Origin: Cordylochernes scorpioides
Taxonomy: Eukaryota; Arthropoda; Arachnida; Pseudoscorpiones; Chernetidae
Length of the DNA: 64,000 bases
Assembly: GCA_030710605.1 (NCBI GenBank)
Contig: CP092868.1
Coordinates: 30,879,363 to 30,943,362, forward strand
Reading direction: 5' to 3'
In this document: positions 1 through 9,133 of the stretch, piece by piece
Position numbering within the stretch: the stretch's first letter is position 1
Layout of the letters: every line of letters begins with the position of its first letter
Translations under genes and position numbers: made by a program
Notes under the pieces: generated by a model
The model's input: the letters and a program-made list of their open reading frames with translations, nothing else
Databases searched by the model: none
What the model was told of the DNA's origin: nothing

Positions 1-516
1 TTTTGGAGAGAAAGGTAAACTTCTGGCCTTACAAAACACAGGAGTCACATCCTTTTTTAAATTAAAATTTATTCTAACGTCCTTCAGACAGCCCAAATCT
101 TTGTTAAACAAATCTGCATACCTATCCATCAAATTTTTATATATTTAAATATATTTCTATTATATTCATTATTTAAAATTTTAATGCTAAACAATATAGA
201 ATAATCAAGTTTCATCTGTTTAAGCCATTCTCTTCCTAATAAAATTACCTGGAATTTTTCATTTACAACTATTAATCGTAAATATTGGTTGGCTTCTTTT
301 ACAAAAACATTTCTTTGATCTATAAACTCTATTGATTTACCACAAAAGGATTTTAATCTTAAATTTGTTGGAAATAATCTTTTACCTTGCCAATAATTCT
401 TATAAATATCTTTAGGTATTAACGTAACTGGACTTCCTGTATCTATTGTAAATCACAAAGAATAATCATCTACTGTTAAATTTATTGTGGCATCAGTTTC
501 GCCCTGTACAGAATAT
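1..516 (-). pseudogene. Outer Ty3/gypsy element: protease and start of RT, decayed
   Basis: Read on the minus strand, about 516-180 encodes a retroviral-type aspartic protease with the active-site block IDTGSPVTLIP followed by a diverged flap and a LLGREWL block. About 145-1 resembles the segment leading into a Ty3/gypsy reverse transcriptase (residues like RYADLFNKDLGCLKDV, then VFCKARSLPFSP). One in-frame TGA lies just before the protease DTG, so this copy is dead. The same element's gag and zinc-knuckle part continues on the other side of the inserted element, at 5825-6840; removing that insertion rejoins a continuous reading frame. The RT presumably continues past the left edge of the window. 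The domain style resembles K02A2.6-like gypsy elements of animals; clade assignment is inference. Confidence 0.8.
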
Positions 517-849
517 TGTTGCGCTGGTGACCTGATGTACTGGGAAGAAACATTCGAGCAGTCTTTCCAACGTTTATTCACAAACCAAAAATTTGAAGGC
601 AAAAAACACTTTTTTACTAAAGATTATTGAGTTAAATAATCTAAAAACAAAAGTATGCAAATTTGAAGAAATAAAAGTATGTAAAATATTTATAGAAAAC
701 AAAATTATGTAAAAATAATTATACATGAAAGTTATTAAAAATAAATAAGATGTTAAAAGTTACAATTGAATCCATAAGAAAAGATGTAGACAAAACAAGT
801 AAGTTAAAAATGGGACATGTAAATTAAAGGCTCCAGCAGCGCGCCAACA
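517..849 (-). repeat. 3' LTR of the young Ty3/gypsy element
   Basis: Same 333-bp sequence as 5492-5824. In element orientation it holds an AATAAA polyadenylation signal (573-578 on the plus strand as TTTATT), which in this 3' copy would end the transcript. It directly abuts the polypurine tract at 850-862. Confidence 0.95.
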
Positions 850-862
850 TTACTCCCCCTCT
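850..862 (-). other. Polypurine tract
   Basis: In element orientation the sequence AGAGGGGGAGTAA ends exactly where the 3' LTR begins. It is the expected RNase H-resistant primer for plus-strand DNA synthesis. It also overlaps the pol stop region, so pol runs right up to the LTR with no room for an env gene. Confidence 0.85.
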
Positions 863-3800
863 TGAAAAAGACTTGTCCTCAAGTCTGGTGATCTGTATAG
901 TTTCATTCTTGTCACATGTACTATTTGTTTCTTTTTCCTTTTTCCCTCTGCAATTTCGATGACTTCGTAGTTCACTGGTGATGTTTGTCGCAGTATTTGG
1001 TAAGGACCGACGTATCTTCTTTGTAGTTTGTCCGCTCTTCCTACTTTCCTTATTGGTGTCCAAATCAGTACCAGATCATTGATGGCATATTTAACTTCCC
1101 TGTGAGTTCTATCATATAACTGTTTGGATTTATTCTGTCTGGCTATTGTTTTAGAGGTGGATAATTCTTTTGCATATTCTATTATTTCTAATAGGTTCGA
1201 TACATATTCGTCATAGTCTTTGTGCTTAGAGAGCTCTGGCATATCAAAAGTAGAATCTAAGAAGGTCAATGGCTCTCGTCCGTGGATTAGGAAGTATGGT
1301 GAATAGCCGGTAGTATCCTGTATGGACGAATTATAGGCGAAAGTTACGAATGGAAGTATCTCGTCCCAATTCTGATGTCTCTCATCAATATACATGGCCA
1401 TCATATCAGCGAGTGTACGGTTCATTCTCTCCGTTTGGCCGTTAGTCTGGGGATGATAACTCGTCGTTTTCTTATGGAGCGTATTACATATCTTTAGCAC
1501 TTCTTTGAATAGTTTGCTCAAGAAGCAACTCCCCCGGTCAGATATAACTGTTTTGGGTGCGCCGTGTCGTAATACCACTTTTTGCAAGAAAAAGTCTGCA
1601 ATTTCTTCCGCCGTCCCGCGAGGTAATGCCGCTGTCTCGATATATCTGGAGTAATAATCTGTGCATACCAGGATCCAACTATTTCCTCTTCCAGATTTCG
1701 GGAATCTCCCCATCAAATCTATTCCCATTTTCTCAAAAGGTCTTGAAGCTGGTGGAATCGGCTGCAACAGTCCTTGAGGCAATTGGGAAGGTGTCTTGCG
1801 AAACTGGCATTCAGGACAACTCGATACATATTCTTCCACAGTTTTAAGCATTGAGGGCCAGAAATATTTGCTCTTTAGACGATTGTAAGTTCTTTTAATG
1901 CCCATATGACCTGATGTTGGATGGTCGTGCATATTTTCTAAGAGCTCTTTCTGTTTGTTTTTCGGGACTATCAACAACCAAGGATCGCCAGTCACAGAAG
2001 GATTTTTCTTGAATAATTTCTCTTTAAATTTGGTGAAGTTCTCTCCGTAGCTGTTTGGATTCTGATTTACCAAATTATCGATCTTTTTTATATAAGAATC
2101 ATAATCATGTTCCTCATAATTAATTGTGGAAATAATTTTTTCCGGGATAGGACATCGTGACAATCCATCTGCATCTAGATGAGTTTTTCCAGACTTGTAT
2201 TTAATGGCAAAATCATATTCTTGTAGTTCTAGTGACCACCTCGCTAATCGCCCTGCAGGGTTTTTCATTTTTGCCATCCAGCACAGACTATGGTGATCTG
2301 TATATATTGTGAATTTTCTTCCGTAAAGATATGGTCTAAATTTTTTAATCGCCCATATGATAGCTAGGCATTCTTTCTCGGTTGTAGAGTAGTTGGTTTC
2401 TGCTTTCTGTAATGTCCTGCTTGCATAAGAAATTGGACGCTCTTTAGTGTTTTCATCTAAATGAACAAGCACTGCTCCAAGTCCTTGGTCGCTTGCGTCT
2501 GTGTGGAGGCCTATAGGCTTATTTGGATCGTAATGTATTAATACTTCAGGAGAGATAAGTTTGTTTTTCAATGAATTAAATGACAACTCTTGTTCTTTAC
2601 CCCATGCAAACGAATGGTTTTTACGGGTCAAAATCTGTAAAGGCAATGCAACTTTTGAAAATTCTCTTATAAATCTTCTATAGTATGAACAAAGTCCAAG
2701 AAAAGCTCGGACATCTTTGACAGTTCTGGGCGTTGGAAATTTTCTTATACTTATAATTTTTTCTGGGTCTGGCGCGATTCCTTCATTTGAAACGACATGT
2801 CCCAAAATAAGAAGCTTGGTATATGCAAATCGGCATTTCGAAGCATTGAGTGTCAATCCTGCTGTTTTCAAACATTCTAAGATTGTCTTCAATCTGTTCA
2901 AATGGGAATGTAGATCTTCTGAGAATATAATGACGTCGTCGAGGTAACACAGGCATATTTTCCACTTATGGGTTCTAAGAACAGTATCCATTAATCTCTC
3001 GAAAGTTGCTGGCCCGTTGCACAATCCAAAAGGAAGAACATTAAATTGATAAAGTCCATCAGGAGTGATAAAGGCTGTTTTTTCACGGTCCTGTTCTTCC
3101 ACCTCCACTTGCCAGTAGCCTGAGCAAAGGTCGAGTGAAGTAAAGTACCTGGCGCCATGAAGGGAGTCGAAGCAGTCATCTATGCGCGGTAGTGGATATT
3201 GGTCTTTTACTGTGACTGAGTTCAGATTTCTATAATCCACGCAAAATCTAAATGTCCCATTCTTTTTCTTCACTAGAATTATAGGGGATGCCCATGGACT
3301 TGAGGAGTGTGAAATAATTCCATTTTTTAACATACTGTTTATTTGATCACCAATTATCTTCCGTTCTTTTAAAGATACTCTGTAAGGATTTTTCCTAATG
3401 GGGATATCGCTCGTTGTTCTAATTTGGTGTTTGACGAGATGTGTTCTACCCTTATACTCATCCGGTGCCGTAAACATCTCGCCATATCCACCAAGGAGGG
3501 TCAAAACCTGGCTGCGTTCTTCTGGACATAATTCAGGATTTATATCAAAATCAGTTCTAATAGAGGCTACTCTTTGGTTCTCCGTCTGGTACAGTCTGTC
3601 TACCTCCGAAAGTATTCCTATCTTCGTGTTCCGGAAGAGTTTTACAGGTTTGTTCGTACCGTTTAAAATCCATATGTTCAAGTTTTTCTTGGTATTACTC
3701 AATAGGGATCTGGTTGTTATAAGATTATATTTGGTTGTCAGAGAAGGAATATTCTCAATTAGTATTTCTCTGCCTGTAATGCTAGTCTTACTATATCCTT

Positions 3801-4269
3801 TTACTAAGCATAAACAAAATTCAGGAATGATTTTATCCTCAGCTATATGAGCATATCTTAAATTTGGTTCATTTTGGTCAAATACATTTGGGGATTCCAC
3901 CCACAAGGTATTGTTTTGACAATTTATTAGTGCTTTATTTTGACTTAAAAAGTCATCTCCAAGGATTATTACAGGGTTGCATTTTTTTAAGATAATCATT
4001 TCTATTTCATATTCATTTTTATTGATTTTGAATTTAACTCTTGACTTCCCTATTGCATTGAGTTTTTGATCACCTGCTGATTTTAATTTTAGATTTTTAT
4101 CGGGTATGATCTTTAATTCGAGCTTCTTAACAAGGTCCTCATCAATGCAACTGACCATTGCTCCGGTGTCTATCAATCCTTCTATCGGCATTCCACATAT
4201 TACAATGCGAATGGTTTTGTTTTCCTGAAGATTTACAATTAAATTTATTCTATCACCGGAGCGTTGCAA
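850..4269 (-). CDS. pol: Ty3/gypsy pol: protease, RT, RNase H, integrase
   Basis: Intact 1139-codon frame. Domains in order: aspartic protease (about residues 20-110, motif LIDTGAMVSCID); reverse transcriptase (about 310-500, LPFGLCNGPATF and catalytic YLDD); RNase H (about 570-690, HTDASDQGLGAVL and YTDHHSL); integrase with an H2C2 zinc finger (GHMG...CPEC) and a DDE core (GIDLMGRFP, VISDRGSCF, HPQTNGQTERMNR); and a C-terminal GPY/F-like module (YVGPYQIL). No catalytic residue is visibly lost. The first codon at 4269 is TTG, not ATG. The same frame is open upstream to the A AAA AAC heptamer at the gag stop, so pol is most likely made as a Gag-Pol fusion by -1 frameshifting. The polyprotein would act in cytoplasmic particles, with integrase acting in the nucleus. 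Confidence 0.95.
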   Translation of the reverse strand: MQRSGDRINLIVNLQENKTIRIVICGMPIEGLIDTGAMVSCIDEDLVKKLELKIIPDKNLKLKSAGDQKLNAIGKSRVKFKINKNEYEIEMIILKKCNPVIILGDDFLSQNKALINCQNNTLWVESPNVFDQNEPNLRYAHIAEDKIIPEFCLCLVKGYSKTSITGREILIENIPSLTTKYNLITTRSLLSNTKKNLNIWILNGTNKPVKLFRNTKIGILSEVDRLYQTENQRVASIRTDFDINPELCPEERSQVLTLLGGYGEMFTAPDEYKGRTHLVKHQIRTTSDIPIRKNPYRVSLKERKIIGDQINSMLKNGIISHSSSPWASPIILVKKKNGTFRFCVDYRNLNSVTVKDQYPLPRIDDCFDSLHGARYFTSLDLCSGYWQVEVEEQDREKTAFITPDGLYQFNVLPFGLCNGPATFERLMDTVLRTHKWKICLCYLDDVIIFSEDLHSHLNRLKTILECLKTAGLTLNASKCRFAYTKLLILGHVVSNEGIAPDPEKIISIRKFPTPRTVKDVRAFLGLCSYYRRFIREFSKVALPLQILTRKNHSFAWGKEQELSFNSLKNKLISPEVLIHYDPNKPIGLHTDASDQGLGAVLVHLDENTKERPISYASRTLQKAETNYSTTEKECLAIIWAIKKFRPYLYGRKFTIYTDHHSLCWMAKMKNPAGRLARWSLELQEYDFAIKYKSGKTHLDADGLSRCPIPEKIISTINYEEHDYDSYIKKIDNLVNQNPNSYGENFTKFKEKLFKKNPSVTGDPWLLIVPKNKQKELLENMHDHPTSGHMGIKRTYNRLKSKYFWPSMLKTVEEYVSSCPECQFRKTPSQLPQGLLQPIPPASRPFEKMGIDLMGRFPKSGRGNSWILVCTDYYSRYIETAALPRGTAEEIADFFLQKVVLRHGAPKTVISDRGSCFLSKLFKEVLKICNTLHKKTTSYHPQTNGQTERMNRTLADMMAMYIDERHQNWDEILPFVTFAYNSSIQDTTGYSPYFLIHGREPLTFLDSTFDMPELSKHKDYDEYVSNLLEIIEYAKELSTSKTIARQNKSKQLYDRTHREVKYAINDLVLIWTPIRKVGRADKLQRRYVGPYQILRQTSPVNYEVIEIAEGKRKKKQIVHVTRMKLYRSPDLRTSLFQEGE

Positions 4270-4283
4270 TCCTTTTGACTTAA

Positions 4284-5528
4284 TTAGTTTTTTGACGCTT
4301 CCCCTAGAGTAGGGAAGTCTTCCTCGCTATGAATGTCGAAATCTGGATCCTCTCGCTCCCTATCCTCGATGCCTCTACAATTCTTTAGGTAATCCTCTTG
4401 TGGTGTATTTGGTTCGTCTATAGACCTCGTATATTGTCTTCGGATAGGTCTGATATTGTAGTTTTGGTTTTGGGGCTTATACGGGCAATACCTTGAAATA
4501 TGTCCTTGTTCCGAGCAATTCCAACAGATTCTTTTGTCAACCTGATACTGCCTTCGATAATAGGTATTAGGACGTGTGTATCTTTGCTCGTTGTTGCGAT
4601 TTTGTTGAGGTGGGGGTGAATTTCGCAGATTAATGCCACTTGTTCCTGCTCTAGTTTCAATTATTCTTTTTCCCTCGAATTTACTCGGAATTATATTTTG
4701 CCTTCCATAGTCAGTTGGGCGCTCGTTTGATATTTGGGGTCTCTCGTTTGAAGGTCGTGCTGGACCTCTATAGTTGTTATAATTATATTTTCTTGTCTGA
4801 AATGGTTGGATAGGATTAGATCTTTGTCTGCAGCTTCTTCTCTGTTCGAAGTCAACCAGATGTTGATCAATGCGTCTTGCTAGTTCCAAGAATTCTTTAA
4901 CTGTACTGCAAGGTGTCATTAATACGACGAGTGAGAGATATTTGTTTAGTCCAGTTTTCATATAATAAAGTTTATCCTCAGCGGACATTTTAGAGTTTAC
5001 CTTGTTGCACAAGTTAAGTACATCTTCAGCGTATCGTAGAGTAGATTCATTATATCCTTGTACTCTATTCTGGAGCTCCATGATTAATTTGAATTTTGTC
5101 GTATCTGCAATCCTGAAGTCTCGCATCAGTGTTTTCTTAAAGGTTGTCCAATTGGAAAATATTTGGGGAGTGTTTAGCTTTGCCCATTTTTTTGCAGGAC
5201 CTTTTAGGTAACTTCTGGCATATGCCAGCATCACGTCCTCGGGCCATCGCTGCTGTCTTGCTAAAAGCTCGAGTTCTTCTAGCCACTCTGCTGGGTCCTC
5301 TTCAGAATATCCTCCGAAAAATTCTAGGCTTGGGGGTGGTGGCTGACAGAAGAAAACGTTGTTATTCCACGAGGCGGCATCTTCAGGATCAACTTTTATG
5401 CGTCTTGTTGGCGAGGCGCTAAAAGATCTAATTGGTGGTAGGCCTTGTGTCCGCCTGCTTCTTCTTGGGTTGGAAACAGCATCTCCACCAGTGTTGCGCT
5501 GGTGACCTGATGTACTGGGAAGAAACAT
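4284..5528 (-). CDS. gag: Ty3/gypsy gag with a CCHC zinc knuckle
   Basis: Intact 414-codon frame. Residues about 60-230 match the retrotransposon Gag core (VFFCQPPPPSLEFFGGY, then AEWLEELELLARQQRW and YLKGPAKKWAKL), the particle-forming part. An arginine- and asparagine-rich linker follows, with one CCHC knuckle near residue 340 (CWNCSEQGHISRYC) for RNA binding. The start ATG at 5528 lies inside the 5' LTR, 36 bp from its end, and the frame reads through the LTR border and the primer-binding site. The next methionine (MLAYARS, about residue 100) is within the conserved core, so 5528 is the best start. The LTR's AATAAA (5548-5553) lies just upstream of this ATG. Confidence 0.93.
   Translation of the reverse strand: MFLPSTSGHQRNTGGDAVSNPRRSRRTQGLPPIRSFSASPTRRIKVDPEDAASWNNNVFFCQPPPPSLEFFGGYSEEDPAEWLEELELLARQQRWPEDVMLAYARSYLKGPAKKWAKLNTPQIFSNWTTFKKTLMRDFRIADTTKFKLIMELQNRVQGYNESTLRYAEDVLNLCNKVNSKMSAEDKLYYMKTGLNKYLSLVVLMTPCSTVKEFLELARRIDQHLVDFEQRRSCRQRSNPIQPFQTRKYNYNNYRGPARPSNERPQISNERPTDYGRQNIIPSKFEGKRIIETRAGTSGINLRNSPPPQQNRNNEQRYTRPNTYYRRQYQVDKRICWNCSEQGHISRYCPYKPQNQNYNIRPIRRQYTRSIDEPNTPQEDYLKNCRGIEDREREDPDFDIHSEEDFPTLGEASKN
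4287..4293 (-). other. Slippery site A AAA AAC for -1 frameshifting between gag and pol
   Basis: In the gag frame the last codons read TCA AAA AAC TAA. The heptamer A AAA AAC is a classical -1 slippery sequence and lies immediately before the gag stop (4284-4286). Slipping back one base continues as CTA ATT AAG TCA and joins the pol frame with no stop in between. I see no strong GC-rich stem or pseudoknot just downstream, only weak AT-rich pairing, so efficiency cannot be judged. Confidence 0.85.
5479..5490 (-). other. Candidate primer-binding site
   Basis: In element orientation TGGTGGAGATGC starts one base after the 5' LTR. TGG at this place would pair with the CCA end of a tRNA. I cannot name the tRNA with confidence. 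The site also codes for Gag residues. Confidence 0.6.
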
Positions 5529-5824
5529 TCGAGCAGTCTTTCCAACGTTTATTCACAAACCAAAAATTTGAAGGCAAAAAACACTTTTTTACTAAAGATT
5601 ATTGAGTTAAATAATCTAAAAACAAAAGTATGCAAATTTGAAGAAATAAAAGTATGTAAAATATTTATAGAAAACAAAATTATGTAAAAATAATTATACA
5701 TGAAAGTTATTAAAAATAAATAAGATGTTAAAAGTTACAATTGAATCCATAAGAAAAGATGTAGACAAAACAAGTAAGTTAAAAATGGGACATGTAAATT
5801 AAAGGCTCCAGCAGCGCGCCAACA
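5492..5824 (-). repeat. 5' LTR of the young Ty3/gypsy element, with promoter
   Basis: 333 bp, identical to 517-849 as far as I can compare by eye. In element orientation it has a TATA-like box TATAAATATT (5661-5670) and an AATAAA (5548-5553). Transcription would start roughly 30 bp after the TATA box; that placement is inferred. The gag start codon (5528) lies in the last part of this LTR. Confidence 0.93.
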
Positions 5825-6840
5825 ATATATAGAGTCCTCTTGTACAAATTTACATCCCCACATTCTTTTACTAGCTTTGTAGACCCTAATTAAATGACCC
5901 AGTTTATTACATTTTAAAACAAGTCTTTGTTCTATGAGGTAAAACAGATGCCACGTGTGAATGTCTTTCACCACATCTATAACACACTATTTTGCCTTTG
6001 CCACTTTGCCTGAAAGGCCTATACTGCGCCGTACTATTATTGTACTCACCCTTTTTATCCTTTCAATTCACAGGGGATATCTTGGCCACTAATTTATCTT
6101 GTAATTCTCTTGTATTTATCTCCGCCAATTCGAACGAGATCGCCACTGCAAAAACTTTATCCAGGGTGACATCGTCGTCCTCTTGTAGTAGCTTCTTTTG
6201 CAGGATTTCCGACTTGATTCCAGCCACAAAACGGTCTCGCATCATGGTTCCCAACATATCAACGAAATTACAATTTATTGCCAAATGTTTCAATTATCTA
6301 AGATATTCCGAAATTGATTCTCCTTCCTGTTGAATTCTCTTTAGAAATCTGCATCGCTGTGGTATCACTTTCTTCTTTGGATCCAAATGCAGCTTAATTC
6401 TTTGAATGATAGTATCATAGGGTTGATCTTTCATTAGACCAGGAAGAAAATGTCGTTTCCCTGCTTCAAAGTTTCAGAATCTGGTAGCGAGGTAAAAATC
6501 AGCACTTTAATCTCCTCCTTCAGATGCCAAAAAGAAAGTCTCAAATTTTTGTACAAAAGATCGAAGTGTCCTCCACTGGGCTATAGCATCTAAAAGGTAC
6601 TATTAACTTTGAACTTGTCATGCTGATCTTTTCTACTCCTTTGTTTTCTTGAACCAGATAGTTTAAAAGATGTAATCTTAACCCATTTTCCTATTTTTCC
6701 TCTCCATAATCCGAGAGTCAGATTTGTTTAAAAGATGTAGTTGTTATACTTGCATAGACGCCGTTTTCCTCAGCTTTTTACTGGCTCTGTAGATCGCGCA
6801 TCCTCGTCGCCACTTTTGTTGTGTCGTAATTAGACGTACA
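5825..6840 (-). pseudogene. Outer Ty3/gypsy element: gag, decayed
   Basis: On the minus strand about 6600-6060 encodes a Gag core with the hallmark blocks NCNFVDMLGTMMRDRFVAGI and SEILQKKLLQEDD, typical of K02A2.6-like gypsy Gag. About 6000-5830 encodes two damaged zinc knuckles (CYRCGERH and KCNKLGHL). Stops and frame changes break it, for example between the two knuckles. The 5825 end continues into the protease at 516 once the young element is removed. The 5' end toward 6840 fades out; no LTR of the outer element is visible. Confidence 0.8.
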
Positions 6841-6954
6841 AGAGCTCAAACTTGACCATGGCCAGCAACAAATGTCCAATTTATATATACATATATTTTT
6901 ACATAATGAGGCTTTAAATAATACAAATAATATTCATCTATTTACATAAACAAC

Positions 6955-8890
6955 GGTTAATATATAGCGAGAAGAGTAGAGGACTGAGCACAGATCCCTG
7001 AGGTACACCAGCCCATGTTCTTTGGTCCTTGGAAAATGTTCCATAGACCCAAATCTTTATCCTTCTTCCCATTAAGAAGTCTGCAATCCAGATTAAGGTT
7101 TTTCCTCTTACTCCGATGTTGTGCAGCCTTTCAAATAATTTCTACACTAGATTAAAAGCTGAGGTCATATCCAGGCATACGGCCGTTGTCTTCTTTGGCG
7201 GTTTTTCCTAGAAATCTATTATTGATTGACAGAAGTAGAACAGTTTATCAGTTGTACAGTGTCTGGATCTTTAGGCAGTTTGGTAGAAGTTTATTTTATT
7301 ATTGTTAGTGAGCCAGACTATGAGCCTAGAGTGGATAATTCATTCTGTTATTTTACAAAGTATTCTGTTAAGAGCAATTGGCCGATAGTTCTTGCATTCC
7401 TTAGCATCTTTGTTTGGTTTCAGTATTGGAACTATAATTGATATCTTCCAATTCTTTGGTAGTTTACCAGTTTGCCATGAAATGTTCAGTATTCGTAGGA
7501 GTTGATTTTTAGCTTCGTCTCCAAAGTGTTTAATCATTTGACCAAAGATTAGAGCATCTCCAGGTGACATCTTGGATTTAACTTTCCTATTGATGAATTT
7601 AGCTCATTCAGTGTGAAGTCTCTCGAGTAAATATCTTGTTGATTGTAATTTCTTGCTTGTTTAACTAACTTGTTTATATTATTTTTTAGAGTCCTGCCTT
7701 CATTCGTATAGCTGAGTCTGGAAGTGCTCGAAAGATATTCAGAAATTGTGTCAGCCATCTTTTTGTTCGTTCTCGCTGTTCATATCGGTTAGAGTATTGG
7801 AGGATTAGTGTGGTTTTAAGTTTTATAACACTAATTATATTCCAGTGATGGCTTTCCTTTTTTGGATCCATTTTCTTTGCAGAATTCTGCCCATTTTTCT
7901 TGTTTGAATATCCAAATTTCTTGTTCTATTTTGTGACTAATTTCAATGAGTTCCTTTATGATTTCTTCTGTTTTTTTTTTTTTTGTTTTAAGAAGTTCAT
8001 TTTTATTGTCTCTCTCTGCAATCATTGCCTCGATATTGTGGTCCTTCCAGTAAAGTATTCACAGGTCTTTACGTCTACCTCTAGGTATCGATACTTTTGC
8101 AGCTTTGGATATGTTCAAAGAGAATTTTACCAAGTTTTTGTCAATCGTTCTGTGATTCAATTCTCCGTTGCACAGTTCTTCAAGCTTTTCTGTAATTTTT
8201 TTCCAGTGTTCTTTTATTCTGTTGAAACTTCTCAATTTTGAATTTTAGGGTTGGTAAAATTGGTCTGTGGTCACTGATTGCACTTTTCAGAATTTTCCAT
8301 TGTGTTGTGGGTGCGATGTTGTAATTTATCGCTGTGATGTCTATTGCGGATTCTGTGCCTGTGGACTTGGATATATAGGTGTTCTTTTCGTTATTTAACG
8401 GCGTAAGGTCGAGGTCGGTTAGCATGTCCTCAACCTGCTGACCTTTGTTATCCTGGAAAGGTGATCCCCAAGTTGGTCTTTCGGCGTTAAAATCACCAAG
8501 TATGATTGCGATATCCGAAGACGCTTCACTTAATGTCTCTATCAGGCCTGTATTGATGCTAGTATTATCGTGGTCATAAACATTTATGATTGGAATTGTT
8601 TTTTTCTGTAAGATAGATTTCTATTGCCTGAAGTCTGTCGTGCTTTCTCTAGGCTTACTCTTATTATAGGCGATTTCCTTGAATTTGATTTCTAGAATTT
8701 TAATCAAAACGGCAAGTCCTCCTCCGAATTTTTCCGGTCTGTCCATTCGTAGTTTTGTATAATCTTTGATATTGAATCTCATATTCTGATTCAATTTTGT
8801 CTCCTGAGGACAATTAATATGTACATTGTTGTCACAGAGAAGACAAGTCAGCTCTTTATTTTCCGCTGGGTACCATTTATATTGAGTTGT
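6955..8890 (-). pseudogene. LINE (non-LTR retrotransposon): endonuclease and RT, broken
   Basis: On the minus strand about 8870-8180 is an apurinic-type endonuclease: CPQETKLNQNM, FGGGLAVLIK, ILGDFNAERPTWGS and the C-terminal SDHRPI motif. A charged linker (8180-7760) follows, then RT: a block near 7440 (KNWKISIIVPILKPNKD, NYRPIAL) and GVPQGSVLSPLLFSLYI at about 7010-6955. Several frameshifts and stops separate these blocks. The RT ends right after GVPQGS, so the FADD/YADD catalytic box and the 3' end are missing. The layout is that of Jockey/I-type LINEs; the clade is not determined. It lies next to the old gypsy gag and is a truncated, dead copy. Confidence 0.85.
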
Positions 8891-8984
8891 AGTAGATTGA
8901 ATTGTGTCCTCGTAGTAGATTTCTCATCATGAGCTCGAGCTGCAGCTCCTGACGCGGCGATTACCCCGGACGCGGTAGCATTAC

Positions 8985-9122
8985 TGGAGATATCAGTTTT
9001 GCTCGTCATTTGAAAATGGGTGCCGTTGCAACGTTAGTCATCTTGTAAACGAACCAGAATTTGGTCAAATATTCCAAGGGTCCAGGGGGGAACCGCAAGG
9101 AGGTGTGGTAGAACTTCTCCCC
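8985..9122 (+). repeat. Dispersed repeat, second copy inverted at 28140-28300
   Basis: About 135 bp beginning near AAAATGGGTGCCGTT and including ACGAACCAGAATTTGGTC and TTCCAAGGGTCCAGGGGG match the reverse complement of about 28145-28280 with few differences. The match stops just before the transposase ATG at 9134. It has no coding look. Which element it belongs to is unknown. Confidence 0.7.
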
Positions 9123-9133
9123 TTCCCCCTGGA

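Larger units (their letters stand above)
517..5824 (-). mobile_element. Complete young Ty3/gypsy LTR retrotransposon
   Basis: A 5308-bp element on the minus strand. It has two 333-bp LTRs (517-849 and 5492-5824) that look identical base for base, beginning TGTTGGCGCGCTGC in element orientation and ending GCGCAACA. The direct repeat ATAT flanks it (513-516 and 5825-5828), a 4-bp target-site duplication. It carries gag and pol, a primer-binding-site candidate next to the 5' LTR, a polypurine tract next to the 3' LTR and no env. It sits inside another gypsy element. Identical LTRs and undamaged frames mean a very recent insertion, and the copy may be competent for movement. It differs from the outer element in its LTR-proximal sequence and protein, so it is a different family. 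Confidence 0.95.

Noticed and set aside
850-4269. TTG at 4269 as a true pol start
   Set aside because: The same frame is open further upstream to the slippery site, so this codon is just the first start-like codon of the frame.
1557-5422. Plus-strand open frames across the gypsy element
   Set aside because: They are shadows of the minus-strand gag and pol.
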